DNA of 64,000 bases from Bufo bufo (GCF_905171765.1 NC_053391.1:692531035-692595034); one strand, 5' to 3'; counted from the first letter of the stretch, positions 23,066 through 34,414 are shown. Program-made: numbers and translations. Notes: a model not told the origin generated them from the letters alone.

Positions 23066-24575
23066 TTATTTTACTATGCTTTTCCACATGTCGGCCATGC
23101 TAACCCTGCCTTCTGAGGTGCTGGCGGTGCCCCAGCTGCGTTGGCGACCTCTTCCTCGTTCTCTTCCTCTGCCTTGTGCTTCTACTGTGCCCCCGCTGTC
23201 AGGTGGGAATGCCACCAGCAGCGCGTCTACCAGCGTGCGCTTGTACTCGCGCATCTTACGATCACGCTCCAGTGAGGGAATTAAGGACGGTACGTTGTCC
23301 TTGTAATGGGGATCCAGCAGCGTGGCCACCCAGTAATCAGCACAAGTTAGAATGTGGGCAACTCGGTGGTCGTTGCGGAGACACTGCAGCATGTAATCGC
23401 TCATGTGTGTCAGGCTGCCCAGAGGAAACGAAAAGCTGTCCTCTGTGGGAGGTGTATCGTCTGTGTCCTTTGTATCCCCCCAGCCATGCACCAGTGATGG
23501 CCATGAGCTGGTCTGGGTGCCACCCTGCTGTGAACATGGTTCCTCCTCCTCCATCTCCTCCTCCACCTCCTCATCCTCCAGAACTGTGCCCTGGCTGGAC
23601 AATTGTGTACCTTGGGTTTGTGGGTGCAGGAACCCACCCTCGGAGCCACTTGGGAATGACTGGCAGGAAACCCTACAAAATGATCCCTCTTCCTCCTCCT
23701 CCACCTCCTGTGCCACATCCTCTTCCATCATCGCCAGGAGCGTTTTTTCAAGGAGGCATAGAAGTGGGATAGTTACGCTGAGAATGGCGTTATCGCCACT
23801 GGCCATGTTGGTGGAGTACTCGAACAGCGCAACAGGGCACACAGGTCTCGCATGGAGGCCCAGTCATTGGTGGTGAAGTGGTGCTGTTCCGCCGAGCGAC
23901 TCACCCGTGCGTGCTGCAGCTGAAACTCCACTATCGCCTGCTGCGGCTCACACAGTCTGGCCAGCATGTGCAAGGTGGAGTTCCACCTGGTGGGGACGTC
24001 GCATATGAGGCGGTTAGCGGGAAGGCCGAAGTTACGCTGTAGCGCAGACAGGCGAGCAGCAGCAGGGTGAGAACGCAGAAAGCGCGCACAGACGGCCGAC
24101 ACTTTATGCAGCAGCTCTGACATGTCGGGGTAATTTTTAAGGAATCTCTGCACCACCAAATTCAGCACATGCGTCAGGCAAGGGATGTGCGTCAAACTGG
24201 CTAGTCCCAGAGCTGCTACGAGATTTCGCCCATTATCGCACACCACCAGGCCGGGCTTGAGGCTCACTGGCACAAACCACTCATCGGTCTGTTGTTCAAG
24301 GTCCGTCCACAGCTCCTGCGCGGTGTGGGGTTTGTTCCCCAATCAGATAAGTTTTAAAACTGCCTGCTGTCCTTTACCCTCGGCTGTGCTGAAGTTGGTG
24401 GTGAAGGTGTTACGCTGACCGGATGAGGAGCTGGTAGAGGATGAGGAAGCGGAGTAAGAGGAGGAAGCAACAGGAGGCAAACTGAAGCGCCCTGCAATCC
24501 TCGGTGGTGGAAGGACATGCGCCAAACTGCTATCCCCCTCAGGCCCAGCCGCCACTGCATTTACCCAGTGTGCAG
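23066..24575 (-). pseudogene. hAT transposase central region
   Basis: It is close to 5900-7250 of the first hAT. Readable pieces include VVCDNGRNLVAALGL, ICDVPTRWNSTLHML and the Glu-rich insert. There is an in-frame stop near 24343 and a frameshift near 23820. The BED-finger half is missing because homology ends sharply at about 24575, and the dimerisation domain lies 2.9 kb away at 19980-20190. Confidence 0.88.
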
Positions 24576-24578
24576 GAA

Positions 24579-24675
24579 TCTGCAGAAGTGTGGCTTCAAA
24601 TTTCTGCGAATATTTTCATTAATGGACTTTTAATAATGAAAATTTTCGCGGAAATTTGAAGCCGCACTTCTGCAG
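24579..24675. repeat. Inverted repeat (foldback), about 45-bp arms
   Basis: The arm tctgcagaagtgtggcttca continues to 24623 and is answered by the complement ending cttctgcaga at 24675. It starts within a few bases of the point where hAT homology stops, so it may be the end of an inserted element. Confidence 0.8.
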
Positions 24676-25440
24676 ATACCTGTATCCCTGTAAGCAAATG
24701 TGAGCAGCAGCGGAGGGAAAGCAGGACCCAGGAGACCGGAGATACCTTCCAGGAAGCGGCTACAGAGTCACGTGGGACAACGCGTCAGGCAATAGCCACT
24801 TTGAACGCTGTGTTGGGCGGGCGGATAGAGGAAATCCTCATACGACACAGCCGATCGAACCCAGGAGCGGTAATGTACAAATTCTGTACTAATAACACTG
24901 TGTATTGGGGGAAAGTTATCCGCAACCTACCATACTAATCCTGATAATTGTGTGAACCTGGAACCTTGGGGATACAGCAGGCTTGTTTAACTTATGAGGG
25001 ATCCCTCACCATCTGCTAATTTACAAGTGTGGCCTTACTAACTATACAGAATTTACATCGTGCATCGAAGTTTATCCATAATCCATTACACTAATCCTGT
25101 CATTAACCATCTGGGTTGTCTCCCCAAGAAAATTTGGAGCTTCTGGGATACAGCAGGCGTATATGAATTGTAAGGGATACCTCATCACCGGTACCTTACA
25201 AGTGTGGACATTCTGGCGATTTATTCTGCATATTGAGTGTGGACTTATATATATTATTAATTGTAGTCAGCAGGTTGGCTATATTAGGCGATTCATTTTA
25301 GTTGATTTTTATGTCATCATGTTTGGTTTTATAGCAGTGTAATTATTGATTCACCATTCTATTTGGAATACATTTCTGTGTTTTCCCATATAGTGAGTGC
25401 CCTTCTCCAATACACTTTAATCTGCAGTAAATATATCTTT
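24676..25440. other. Unclassified sequence inside the hAT, possibly a retroelement fragment
   Basis: No ORF. Two loosely similar blocks contain 'gatacagcaggc' followed by 'ttacaagtgtgg' (near 24972-25035 and 25150-25205). The style recalls Penelope-like or other retroelement terminal regions, but I cannot name a family. Confidence 0.35.
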
Positions 25441-25739
25441 GCACAAAATGGCTGTATTTCAAATGCCTGAATCAAACCCCTGTATGTAGAGGGGGTATCT
25501 CACACGGCCTGAACCAGTGTAGCCCTGAATTCAATATTGGTGCACCAAATGGCGGTATTTAAAATCTCTGAATGTAACCCAAATGTATGAAGGGTGTATC
25601 TCACAATGACATCTGCATCAAAGGCTGCCAACTAAATTTTTTGTGCCCAAATGAGTGTTTGTTTAAAAACTGAATTTGACAGCAGTATATTAGCCTGCAA
25701 TTTCACTCGTGCTGATGCTGCAAGGCCTGAAAATAGTGT

Positions 25740-26400
25740 TTTTTTGTCAAAAGAGTGTGTTTTTTAAACCCCAGAAAATGATGGGTGTATTTTTACCTTA
25801 AATTGCACACTGACTAATACAGATGTTGTAGATTGCAAAAAAAGTCTTTTTTTGCTAACAGAATATGAAAACTGTATATATTAAACTTGGATTTAACATT
25901 TGCAGATCTGGAAAATACTGTTTTTGAAAAAAATTGTGTGTTTTTAAAACCCCAGAAAATGATGGGTGTATTTCTACCTTAAATTGCACACTGACTAATA
26001 CAGATGTTGTAGATTGCAAAAAAAGTTTTTTTTTGCTAACAGAATATGAAATCTGTATATATTAAACTTGAATTTAACACTTGCAGATCTGGAAAATACA
26101 GTTTTTAAAAAAAAAAATAGTGTGTTTTTAAAACCCCAGAAAATGATGGGTGTATTTCTACTTTAAATTGCACACTGACTAATCCAGATGTTGTAGATTG
26201 CCCAAAAAGTATTTTTCTGCTAACAGAATATGAAAGCTGTTTATATTAAACTTGAAATTAACCCTTGCAGATCAGGAAAATACAGTTTTTTGAAAAAAAT
26301 AGTGTGTTTTTAAAACCCCAGAAAATGATGGGTGTATTTCTACCTTAAATTGCACAATGACTAATCCAGATGTTGTCGTTTTCCCCCAAAAATAATGATT
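25740..26400. repeat. ~182-bp tandem repeat (4 copies)
   Basis: The marker ccccagaaaatgatgggtgt recurs at about 25769, 25950, 26134 and 26316. It lies in the 5' non-coding part of the hAT. Confidence 0.92.
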
Positions 26401-26659
26401 TGCAATGTCCTAAAAGCTCAGATGCAGTGCTGGTGCACTGAGCATGCATAAAATGGCCGACGCCACCCACCTAACTAACAGAATTCTAAAAGTTTGTATT
26501 TTTTGGTCAATGAGCTCAGGGCAGGGTAAAACGATTGTGCCCTGCACCCACACAACTATTTGTCTGTAGATCACTGAGTTAGATTCTCTCCTATTCTCTC
26601 CCTCACAGCAGCAGCATCCTCTCCCTACACTAGTAACAGCAGAGTGACGTGCAGCGCTA

Positions 26660-26745
26660 CATGACTCCAGCTTATATAGAGGCTGGGTCACATGCTGCTC
26701 TGGCCAATCACAGCCATGCCAATAGTAGACATGGCTGTGATGGCC
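26660..26745 (-). promoter_or_regulatory. Putative promoter of the second hAT
   Basis: It has the same arrangement as 9590-9720: a TATA run (cttatataga, 26671-26680, read on the minus strand) with 'ggccaatcacagcc' and 'gccaatag' CCAAT-type boxes upstream. Conservation between two diverged copies supports function. Confidence 0.45.
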
Positions 26746-27239
26746 TCTTTACAGTTCGGGTTCGCTCAACCCATATCAGGATGTCTTCAGTTCAGTTGTT
26801 TTGACTGATCAGGCAAAAGATAAAACCGCACCATGCTACGGTTTTATCTCCGGCCAAAAAAACTGAAGACTTGCCTGAATGCCGTAACTGGCATTTTTTT
26901 CCATAAGAATGTATTAGTGCCCAATCCGGCAAAATACCTGAATGCCAGATCCGTCCTTCCTGTCTGCCAGGGCCGTCTTTAATATTGATTGGACCCTGGG
27001 CAAAAATTTACTTTGGCCCCCTGGATCCCGCCTTCCCACACCTTAGCAGGCAATCACGCCCTCCACCACAACACACACAAAAAAAATCCACACATCTGGT
27101 AGAGTCCAGTGAATGACTGTAAATACTTCCAGTTCTGAAGACTCCAGCGGGTCAGGATCAGTGCTCTGGGCAGCTGGGCTCAGGCTGGAAGTGGGCACCG
27201 CTCTGCAGGAAGGAGACCAGGGCTCGTCTCACCCTGGTG

Positions 27240-28780
27240 TTACAGTGCACCCCAGCACCCCACAGTATGCAGTATAGCACCCTATAGTATACAGCAACCC
27301 ACAGTATGCAGTATAGCACCCCACACTATACAGTACCCCACAGTATATAGTAGAGCAGTATAGCACCCCACACTATACAGTACCCCACAGTATATAGTAG
27401 AGCAGTATAGCAGCCCACAGTATACAGCACCTCACAGTATACAACACCTCACTGTATACAGCACCCCAAACTATACACGATACAGCCCCCCACACTATAC
27501 AGTACAGCAGTATAGCACTCCACACTATACCGCACCCACAGTATACAGACCCCCACAGTATACAGTACAGCAGTATAGCCCCCCACACTATACAGGCCCC
27601 CCACACTATACAGGCCCCCCACACTATACAGCCCCCCCCCACACAGTATACAGGCCCCCACACAGTATACAGGCCCCCACACAGTATACAGCCCCCCACA
27701 CAGTATACAGCCCCCCACACAGTATACAGCCCCCACACAGTATACAACCCCCACACAGTATACAGCCCACCACACAGTATACAGCCCCCCCCCCACAGTA
27801 TACAGGCCCCCACACAGTATACAGTCCCACACAGTATACAGCCCACCACACAGTATACAGCCCCCCCCACAGTATACAGGCCCCCACAGTATACAGGCCC
27901 CCACATAGTATACAGCCCACCACACAGTATACAGCCCACCACACAGTATACAGCCCCCCCCCCCACAGTATACAGGCCCGCACACAGTATACAGCCCACC
28001 ACACAGTATACAGCCTACCACACAGTATACAGCCCCCCCACAGTATGCAAGCCCCCACACAGTATACAGCCCACCACACAGTATACAGCCCACCACACAG
28101 TATACAGCCCCCCACAGTATACAGGCCCTCACACAGTATACAGCCCACCACACAGTATACAGCCCCCCACAGTATACAGGCCCCCGCACAGTATACAGAG
28201 CCCCCACAGTATACAGCACCCCCACAGTATACAGGCCCCCACACAGTATACAGCCCATCACACAGTATACAGCCCACCACACAGTATACAGCCCACCACA
28301 CAGTATAGAGCCCCCCCCCCACAGTATACAGGCCCCCACACAGTATACAGCCCACCACACAGTATACAGCCCACCACACAGTATACAGGCCTCCACACAG
28401 TATACAGCCCACCACACAGTATACAGCCCCCACACAGTATACAGGCCCCCCACAGTATACAGCCCACCACACAGTATACAGCCCACCACACAGTATACAG
28501 CCCACCACACAGTATAGAGCCCCCCCCCCACAGTATACAGGCCCCCACACAGTATACAGCGCACCACACAGTATACAGCCCACCACACAGTATACAGGCC
28601 CCCACACAGTATACAGCCCACCACACAGTATACAGCCCCCACACAGTATACAGGCCCCCCACAGTATACAGGCCCCCACACAATATACAGGCCCCCACAC
28701 AATATAAATATACAGGCCCCCCACAGTATACAGGCCCCCACACAGTATACAACCCACCACTATACAGTAGTTTACAGTAT
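27240..28780. repeat. GTATAC-centred short tandem array
   Basis: Units of about 18-22 bp (cacacagtatacagcccac and variants) number about 75. Each contains the palindrome GTATAC and a C-run of variable length. A block with the variant 'cagtatagagccccc' occurs near 28300 and again near 28510, showing larger duplications. Long minus-strand frames with repeated Tyr-Cys-Val are artefacts. Confidence 0.93.
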
Positions 28781-28878
28781 ATTAACATAACAGCACCTGT
28801 CACCTTTTTCTGATGTAATGTTCACACAAAAAAGCTCCACAGCAACACTCCTGGTAGGACCTGTGATGACCTCATAGC

Positions 28879-28914
28879 CATGTGACCAGTAATTGCTAGG
28901 TTACTGGTCACATG
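28879..28914. repeat. Perfect 14-bp stem hairpin
   Basis: catgtgaccagtaa (28879-28892) pairs with ttactggtcacatg (28901-28914) around an 8-nt loop. It lies in the right part of the non-autonomous hAT. Confidence 0.85.
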
Positions 28915-29538
28915 GTGATGATGTCATTAAGGTCCTGAAGTGATCACACACAACTTTAACACAGTACGATCATGATGCCTGGACTCAGTGCAGGCAGGCA
29001 TGGCAGCACCCCTGTGTAGCTGACAGCTTGACACCCGGGGCAGTGGCTAGCAGGGCTCAAGAGGCAGCTGCCTTGGGCCCCCCAGGAGCAACTGGGCCCG
29101 GGGCAGCTGCCCCTTTTGCCCCTTGGTAAAAACGGCCCTGCTGTCTGCACATGTGCAGACCGGTAAAAATGTGAAAAAAAATCTAAACAGTCCCGGACAG
29201 ACGGATTTGTTCTTGCAATGCATTTTTAAGACAGATCAGGATCTAGATCAGTCTTAAAATGCAATCAGATTGCATGCGTTTTGCCGGATCCGGCAGGCAG
29301 TTCTGGTGACGGAACTGCTTGTCGGCTCACTCTGCAGCAAGTGTGAAAGTAGCCTTAAGGACAAAAGCAGTGTTATTTACAGTGACTTCATGTTTGGATG
29401 TCATATAACTGTTATATATATTGTGTTCACAGAAGCAGAAAAGATAATATGCCTTTAAGATTCATTATATGGATCAGCAGACACAGCAGAAACAACAGAA
29501 AGCATAGAGTTAAATAGTTTTTGTTGGTCAGGAGTCTA

Positions 29539-31101
29539 CAGGGAGTGCAGAATTATTAGGCAAGTTGTATTTTTGAGGATTAATTTTATTATTGAACAAC
29601 AACCATGTTCTCAATGAACCCAAAAAACTCATTAATATCAAAGCTGAATATTTTTGGAAGTAGTTTTTAGTTTGTTTTTAGTTTTAGCTATTTTAGGGGG
29701 ATATCTGTGTGTGCAGGTGACTATTACTGTGCATAATTATTAGGCAACTTAACAAAAAACAAATATATACCCATTTCAATTATTTTTTTTTACCAGTGAA
29801 ACCAATATAACATCTCAACATTCACAAATATACATTTCTGACATTCAAAAACAAAACATAAACAAATCAGTGACCAATATAGCCACCTTTCTTTGCAAGG
29901 ACACTCAAAAGCCTGCCATCCATGGATTCTGTCAGTGTTTTGATCTGTTCACCATCAACATTGCGTGCAGCAGCAACCACAGCCTCCCAGACACTGTTCA
30001 GAGAGGTGTACTGTTTTCCCTCCTTGTAAATCTCACATTTGATGATGAACCACAGGTTCTCAATGGGGTTCAGATCAGATGAACAAGGAGGCCATGTCAT
30101 TAGATTTTCTTCTTTTATACCCTTTCTTGCCAGCCACGCTGTGGAGTACTTGGACGCGTGTGATGGAGCATTGTCCTGCATGAAAATCATGTTTTTCTTG
30201 AAGGATGCAGACTTCTTCCTGTACCACTGCTTGAAGAAGGTGTCTTCCAGAAACTGGCAGTAGGACTGGGAGTTGAGCTTGACTCCATCCTCAACCCGAA
30301 AAGGCCCCACAAGCTCATCTTTGATGATACCAGCCCAAACCAGTACTCCACCTCCACCTTGCTGGCGTCTGAGTCGGACTGGAGCTCTCTGCCCTTTACC
30401 AATCCAGTCACGGGCCCATCCATCTGGCCCATCAAGACTCACTCTCATTTCATCAGTCCATAAAACCTTAGAAAAATCAGTCTTGAGATATTTCTTGGCC
30501 CAGTCTTGACGTTTCAGCTTGTGTGTCTTGTTCAGTGGTGGTCGTCTTTCAGCCTTTCTTACCTTGGCCATGTCTCTGAGTATTGCACACCTTGTGCTTT
30601 TGGGCACTCCAGTGATGTTGCAGCTCTGAAATATGGCCAAACTGGTGGCAAGTGGCATCTTGGCAGCTGCACGCTTGACTTTTCTCAGTTCATGGGCAGT
30701 CATTTTGCGCCTTGGTTTTTCCACACGCTTCTTGCGACCCTGTTGACTATTTTGAATGAAACGCTTGATTGTTCGATGATCACGCTTCAGAAGCTTTGCA
30801 ATTTTAAGAGTGCTGCATCCCTTTGCAAGATATCTCACTATTTTTGACTTTTCTGAGCCTGTCAAGTCCTTCTTTTGACCCATTTTGCCAAAGGAAAGGA
30901 AGTTGCCTAATAATTATGCACACCTGATATAGGGTGTTGATGTCATTAGACCACACCCCTTCTCATTACAGAGATGCACATCACCTAATATGCTTAATTG
31001 GTAGTAGGCTTTCAAGCCCATACAGCTTGGAGTAAGACAACATGCATAAAGAGGATGATGTGGTCAAAATACTCATTTGCCTAATAATTCTGCACGTAAT
31101 G
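29539..31101 (-). mobile_element. Tc1/mariner transposon (DD37E spacing)
   Basis: TA at 29537-29538 and 31102-31103 flank the element. Ends share TGCAGAATTATTAGGCAA (left near 29546; right in complement), and inner copies of 'ataattattaggcaa' lie near 29732 and 30905. The 1,563-bp element holds one intact transposase gene on the minus strand. Spacing suggests the DD37E group of Tc1-like elements, but a phylogeny is needed. Confidence 0.94.
29867..30883 (-). CDS. Tc1/mariner transposase, intact
   Basis: 338 residues, normal for Tc1-like transposases. The N-terminal half has paired helix-turn-helix DNA-binding domains (for example KIAKLLKRDHRTIKRFI near 28-42). The catalytic domain has first Asp in LWTDEMRVSLD, second Asp in MQDNAPSHAS and Glu in SDLNPIENLW; I count 37 residues between second Asp and Glu, against 34 in classical Tc1. 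It catalyses cut-and-paste transposition into TA. There is no stop or frame break, and both inverted repeats are present, so this copy may be recent or active. The start ATG at 30883 follows the inner terminal repeat by about 20 bp. Confidence 0.95.
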   Translation of the reverse strand: MGQKKDLTGSEKSKIVRYLAKGCSTLKIAKLLKRDHRTIKRFIQNSQQGRKKRVEKPRRKMTAHELRKVKRAAAKMPLATSLAIFQSCNITGVPKSTRCAILRDMAKVRKAERRPPLNKTHKLKRQDWAKKYLKTDFSKVLWTDEMRVSLDGPDGWARDWIGKGQRAPVRLRRQQGGGGVLVWAGIIKDELVGPFRVEDGVKLNSQSYCQFLEDTFFKQWYRKKSASFKKNMIFMQDNAPSHASKYSTAWLARKGIKEENLMTWPPCSSDLNPIENLWFIIKCEIYKEGKQYTSLNSVWEAVVAAARNVDGEQIKTLTESMDGRLLSVLAKKGGYIGH

Positions 31102-31103
31102 TA

Positions 31104-32035
31104 GACCAATCACAGCCAGCCTCACACACAGCAGGAGTTTTGACCAATCACAGCCAGCCTTACCCACAGCCTATGTGGGATATTCCCTAGCAGGAGCTGC
31201 TAGAATTTTTTTTTCACCAGAGAGAGAAGCTGAACAGACACACACTCCACTAAGAGCTGTGTTTTATGGAAGCAGAGAGGCCAAAATAGGTATTTAAAAC
31301 AGTTATATAATGTTTCTACTGTTAATATAATGATTAGAACTGTATAGTGAGCCAGTTATATGTGTGTTTACTTACAGTTCGACTAATTGCAAACTACAAA
31401 GTTCACAATCCAAATTCAAATTCCATATTGCAATCCAATTTGCATACAACCATACTAGATCATACTCAACCAATCTGCAAATAGTTACTGCTAACTGCAT
31501 ACTGCAAATTGCGACCAAATTCACAGAAAGATCATAAAGTGCTTAAATAACTTAAAGTGAAAGTACAGATACTGAAGAGAGAAATATAGCCACCATTTTA
31601 GGTTGAATGACATAATTGAACAGTTGAACCACCATATTATGCATACAGCCATTTTATGATACTTTCTTCAACAAATGTTATGTATATGGACTATCTGCTG
31701 CAGAGGTGGCAGTGTTATATATGAAGAAAAGTTGAATTTAATAAAGAAGTTATTTGAAGCATTTGGTGTGCTCTTTAAACCTACTGTTTCCATAGAACGG
31801 CGCTAGAGGAATTACAAAGTAATAGACAGTCTGGTTAGACTAAAAAGTCAGAGATATCAAAACTCTTCTAATGCCACAGCGCAAAAGGCACTTCATAGTG
31901 CTGTGCCTGCCACAAAGCCCACGCCGTTTTATTCTGAACATTGGAGGGAAACTGGGCAGGGAGGATGGAGGTGGAGAATCACATGATACTGGGAGAGAGA
32001 AGAACTATATATAGGTGATATCTGCCATTGTAATT
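31104..32035. other. Non-coding, unclassified
   Basis: It starts with a short duplication of 'gaccaatcacagccagcc' (CCAAT-type) and contains a purine-rich AT stretch with AATAAA near 31740. It might be part of an LTR interrupted by the Tc1 element, but I cannot find matching ends. No ORF. Confidence 0.35.
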
Positions 32036-32205
32036 AGTGTTGAGCGATTATAGATCCAAAGTCGCTTCGGTCAAAACGTCACTTGAATGATGTATGGAGA
32101 TCCGTATTCATACAGCATTGAAATGTATGGCCTCCGGCGAGGTGAAATTCGTTATCAACGAAGCCTCACAAGACTTTATTGTATAATTTCAGATTTCGAT
32201 TTATT

Positions 32206-32313
32206 AACTTGAAAACCATTTTAAAACTTGGATCCGATGTTGGCTTTGGTACTGAGGTACCAGCCGGTACCAAAGCCAACTTGGGAATTACGTTTTAAAA
32301 TGGTTTAAAAAAT
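32206..32313. repeat. Inverted repeat around a GGTACC-rich centre
   Basis: gttggctttggtac (near 32239) pairs with gtaccaaagccaac (near 32267), extended by 'accattttaaaac' and 'gttttaaaatggt' outside. The preceding 'tagtgttgagcga' (32037) resembles a hAT end, so this may be the core of a decayed non-autonomous hAT. Confidence 0.75.
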
Positions 32314-32344
32314 CGATGGCTGAAGTTATTGATCGAAGTCTCGT

Positions 32345-32660
32345 AAGACTTAAAGGGGTTGTCTCATCACAGACAATGGGGGCATATCACTAGGATATGT
32401 CCCCATTGTCTCTTAAGAGTGCAGGTCCCACCTCTGGGACACGCACCTATATGGAGAACGAAGCCCCAGCTTTCCATTCATTTTCTATGGTGTGGCCAAA
32501 AAAAACCGAGCGCCGGCTCTGCTATTTCCGTCAGGCCCATAGAAGTGAATGGGAGTGTTGGACGGTCATGCATGGTGCTCTCCCATTCACTTCTATGGGG
32601 AGAGCTTGTTTCTGGATTAGCCCCTTGTGTTTAGGTTTGAATTCTACTGACCCCCCCCCC
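32345..32660. mobile_element. MITE-like repeat fragment
   Basis: It begins 'ttaaaggggttgtctc', then a hairpin pairs 'gacaatgggggcatat' with 'atatgtccccattgtc' (32374-32411). A second inverted pair 'cccatagaagtgaatggga' and 'tcccattcacttctatggg' lies at 32537-32600. The right end is not defined. Confidence 0.5.
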
Positions 32661-33471
32661 TAGCTTAGACTCTGGCTTGTTTTACTCTCCTGCTACTCCC
32701 TGGCATCTGATACCTGTCAGCTCGCACCAGTTTTCTGCCGTCTTACTCTGCAGGTTTAAACTGGGTCCCTTGTAGTCAAGTCCAACTGACCTCATGGCGG
32801 GCTGTGGTAAAAATCTAGGGTTGACTTATTAGCCAATCAGTTCCCTGCTTTGGAGTGGACTTTGAGAAACTGTTCAGCACATTTTTCTTGCTCCTTCTCC
32901 TTTGATGTTAATTAGAGGCTCAACAGAAGCATTTCTTTTCCATCCTCTCTGTCTTTACTGATCCCTCCTAGTGAGAACTGAGGAGCCTTATTTTTTCTCC
33001 TAAGAGACATTACCCCGGGAACTAAGGAAGATATTTAAGATATTACTCCAGTTGATGAGTTATATGAGAACCATCAGTCTTTGGACTGTGATGAGGCGCA
33101 AGATCAGGTGAAATGCATAGCTATGTTGGTGGTGGTAGTAGTGGAACTTGTCATAATCAACAAGATGAGGTGAGGTGATTGCCTCAGGGGGCGCCACCTA
33201 ATGAAAAGTGTGTTGTTGGGGGGGAGCAAGGCAGGGCTGTGGGCAATGAAGCACTTATCTCTCCACATTCAACTGTATCGTTGTTCTCATAATGATGCTG
33301 TTCCCTTACAGAGGCTTCAGTCCTAGAGGTTCGCACAGGCAGTACAATGATGTCATCATCACTACACCTCCTGAACTGGGCTGCATGCAGCTCAGGAAAC
33401 ACGCCAGGAGAGGCCTATGTCCTGCACCGCATCCTTACATCCTTACATATGGAGGCAAGTAACATAAAAAC
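32661..33471. other. Non-coding, no clear element
   Basis: A C-run, then mixed-composition sequence with only short ORFs. The part near 33170-33220 (gcctcagggggcgccacc) resembles a MITE end. Nothing further can be supported. Confidence 0.35.
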
Positions 33472-33474
33472 ATA

Positions 33475-33647
33475 GGGGAGATTTATCAAACTGGTGTAAA
33501 GTATAACTGGCCTATATGCCCATGGCAACTAATCAGATTCCACCTTTCATTTTCCAAAGGGGCTGTGAAAAATGAAAGATGTAATCTGATTGGTTGCTAT
33601 GGACAACTAAGCCAGTTCTACTTTACACCAGTTTGATAAATGACCCC
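33475..33647. mobile_element. 173-bp MITE
   Basis: ATA at 33472-33474 and 33648-33650 flank long inverted ends: GGGGAGATTTATCAAACTGG on the left and the complement of 'ccagtttgataaatgacccc' on the right. The middle is also inverted (caactaatcagatt against aatctgattggttg). It sits at the 3' end of the LINE fragment. Confidence 0.85.
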
Positions 33648-33650
33648 ATA

Positions 33651-34414
33651 GTTTGTAAGGCTGAAAAAAAGCCCTCTGTCCATCCAGTTGAGCCTGTTCT
33701 CCTGCAAGTTGATCCAGAGGAAGGCAAAAAAAACCTGTAAGGTAAAAAACTATTTTCCTAATTTTAGAGGAAAAAATTCCTTCCCGACTCCAATCAGGCA
33801 TCAGAATAACTCCCTGGATCAGCGACCCCTCTCTAGTAGCTATAGCCTGTAATATTATTACGCTCCAGAAATACATCCAGGCCCCTCCTGAATTCCTTTA
33901 TTGCACTCACCATCACCACCTCCTCAGGCAGCGAGTTCCATAGTCTCACTGCTCTTACCGTAAAGAGTCCTCTTCTATGTTTGTGTACAAACCTTCTTTC
34001 CTCCAGACGCAGAGGATGTCCCCTCGTCGCAGTCACAGTCCTGGGGATAGATAGATGATGGGAGAGATCTCTGTACTGACCCCTGATATATTTATACATA
34101 GTAATTAGATCTCCCCTCAGTCGTCTTTTTTCTAAAGTGAATAACCCTAATGTTGATAATCTTTCAGGGTACTGTAGTTGCCCCATTCCAGTTATTACTT
34201 TAGTTGCCCTCCTCTGAACCCTCTCCAGCTCTGCTATGTCTGCCTTGTTCACAGGAGCCCAGAACTGTACACAGTACTCCATGTGTGGTCTGACTAGCGA
34301 TTTGTAAAGTGGTAGGACTATGTTCTCATCACCGGCATCTATGCCCCTTTTGATGGAACCCATTATCTTATTGGCCTTGGCAGCAGCTGCCTGACACTGG
34401 TTTCTACAGTTAAG
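33651..34414 (-). mobile_element. 5'-truncated LINE (CR1/L2-like) 3' end
   Basis: It carries the end of a reverse-transcriptase ORF and a 3' UTR with 'ctggatcaacttgcagg', reading leftward. Truncation at about 34411 is typical of incomplete target-primed reverse transcription. Assignment within CR1/L2/Rex1-type LINEs is by general resemblance only. Confidence 0.8.
33833..34411 (-). pseudogene. LINE reverse transcriptase C-terminal fragment
   Basis: About 190 codons without a stop, lacking the catalytic core. Readable landmarks of the region after the RT domain are LYKSLVRPHMEYC, LERVQRRATKVI, LSTLGLFTLEKRRLRGDLI and VRLWNSLPEEVV. The sequence is well preserved, suggesting a fairly young insertion that was dead on arrival because of truncation. 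Confidence 0.88.

Larger units (their letters stand above)
19527..26774 (-). mobile_element. hAT transposon with 8-bp target duplication and rearranged interior
   Basis: ATCAGGAT at 19519-19526 and again at 26775-26782 is a perfect 8-bp target duplication. The ends are TAGAGTTGAGCG and, in complement, ATGGGTTGAGCG. Transposase pieces lie on the minus strand at 19980-20190 and 23066-24575. They are separated by a 90-bp satellite array, and a foreign-looking segment (24576-25440) plus a second array (25740-26400) replace the N-terminal half. The copy cannot encode its own transposase. Confidence 0.92.
26968..29140. mobile_element. Non-autonomous hAT with 8-bp duplication, filled with satellite
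   Basis: CTGTCTGC occurs at 26960-26967 and 29141-29148. The ends are CAGGGCCG and CGGCCCTG, a perfect 8-bp inverted repeat, with looser matching further in. There is no transposase; about 1.5 kb of the interior is the GTATAC array. A perfect 14-bp-stem hairpin lies at 28879-28914. Confidence 0.92.
19393..29354. mobile_element. TTA-flanked MITE-like element split by two later hAT insertions
   Basis: TTA at 19390-19392 and 29355-29357 flank ends GGGTACTTTCACACTAACG and, in complement, GGCTACTTTCACACTTGC. Its own sequence survives as 19393-19526, about 26783-26967 and 29149-29354, roughly 525 bp. The rest is two hAT insertions with their 8-bp duplications. Confidence 0.8.

Noticed and set aside
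27373..28760. Minus-strand frames up to 430 codons rich in Tyr-Cys-Val
   Set aside because: Products of the GTATAC tandem array inside a non-autonomous hAT.
31104..31850. Solo LTR around the Tc1 insertion
   Set aside because: CCAAT-like and AATAAA motifs are present but no convincing TG...CA ends or target duplication could be matched.
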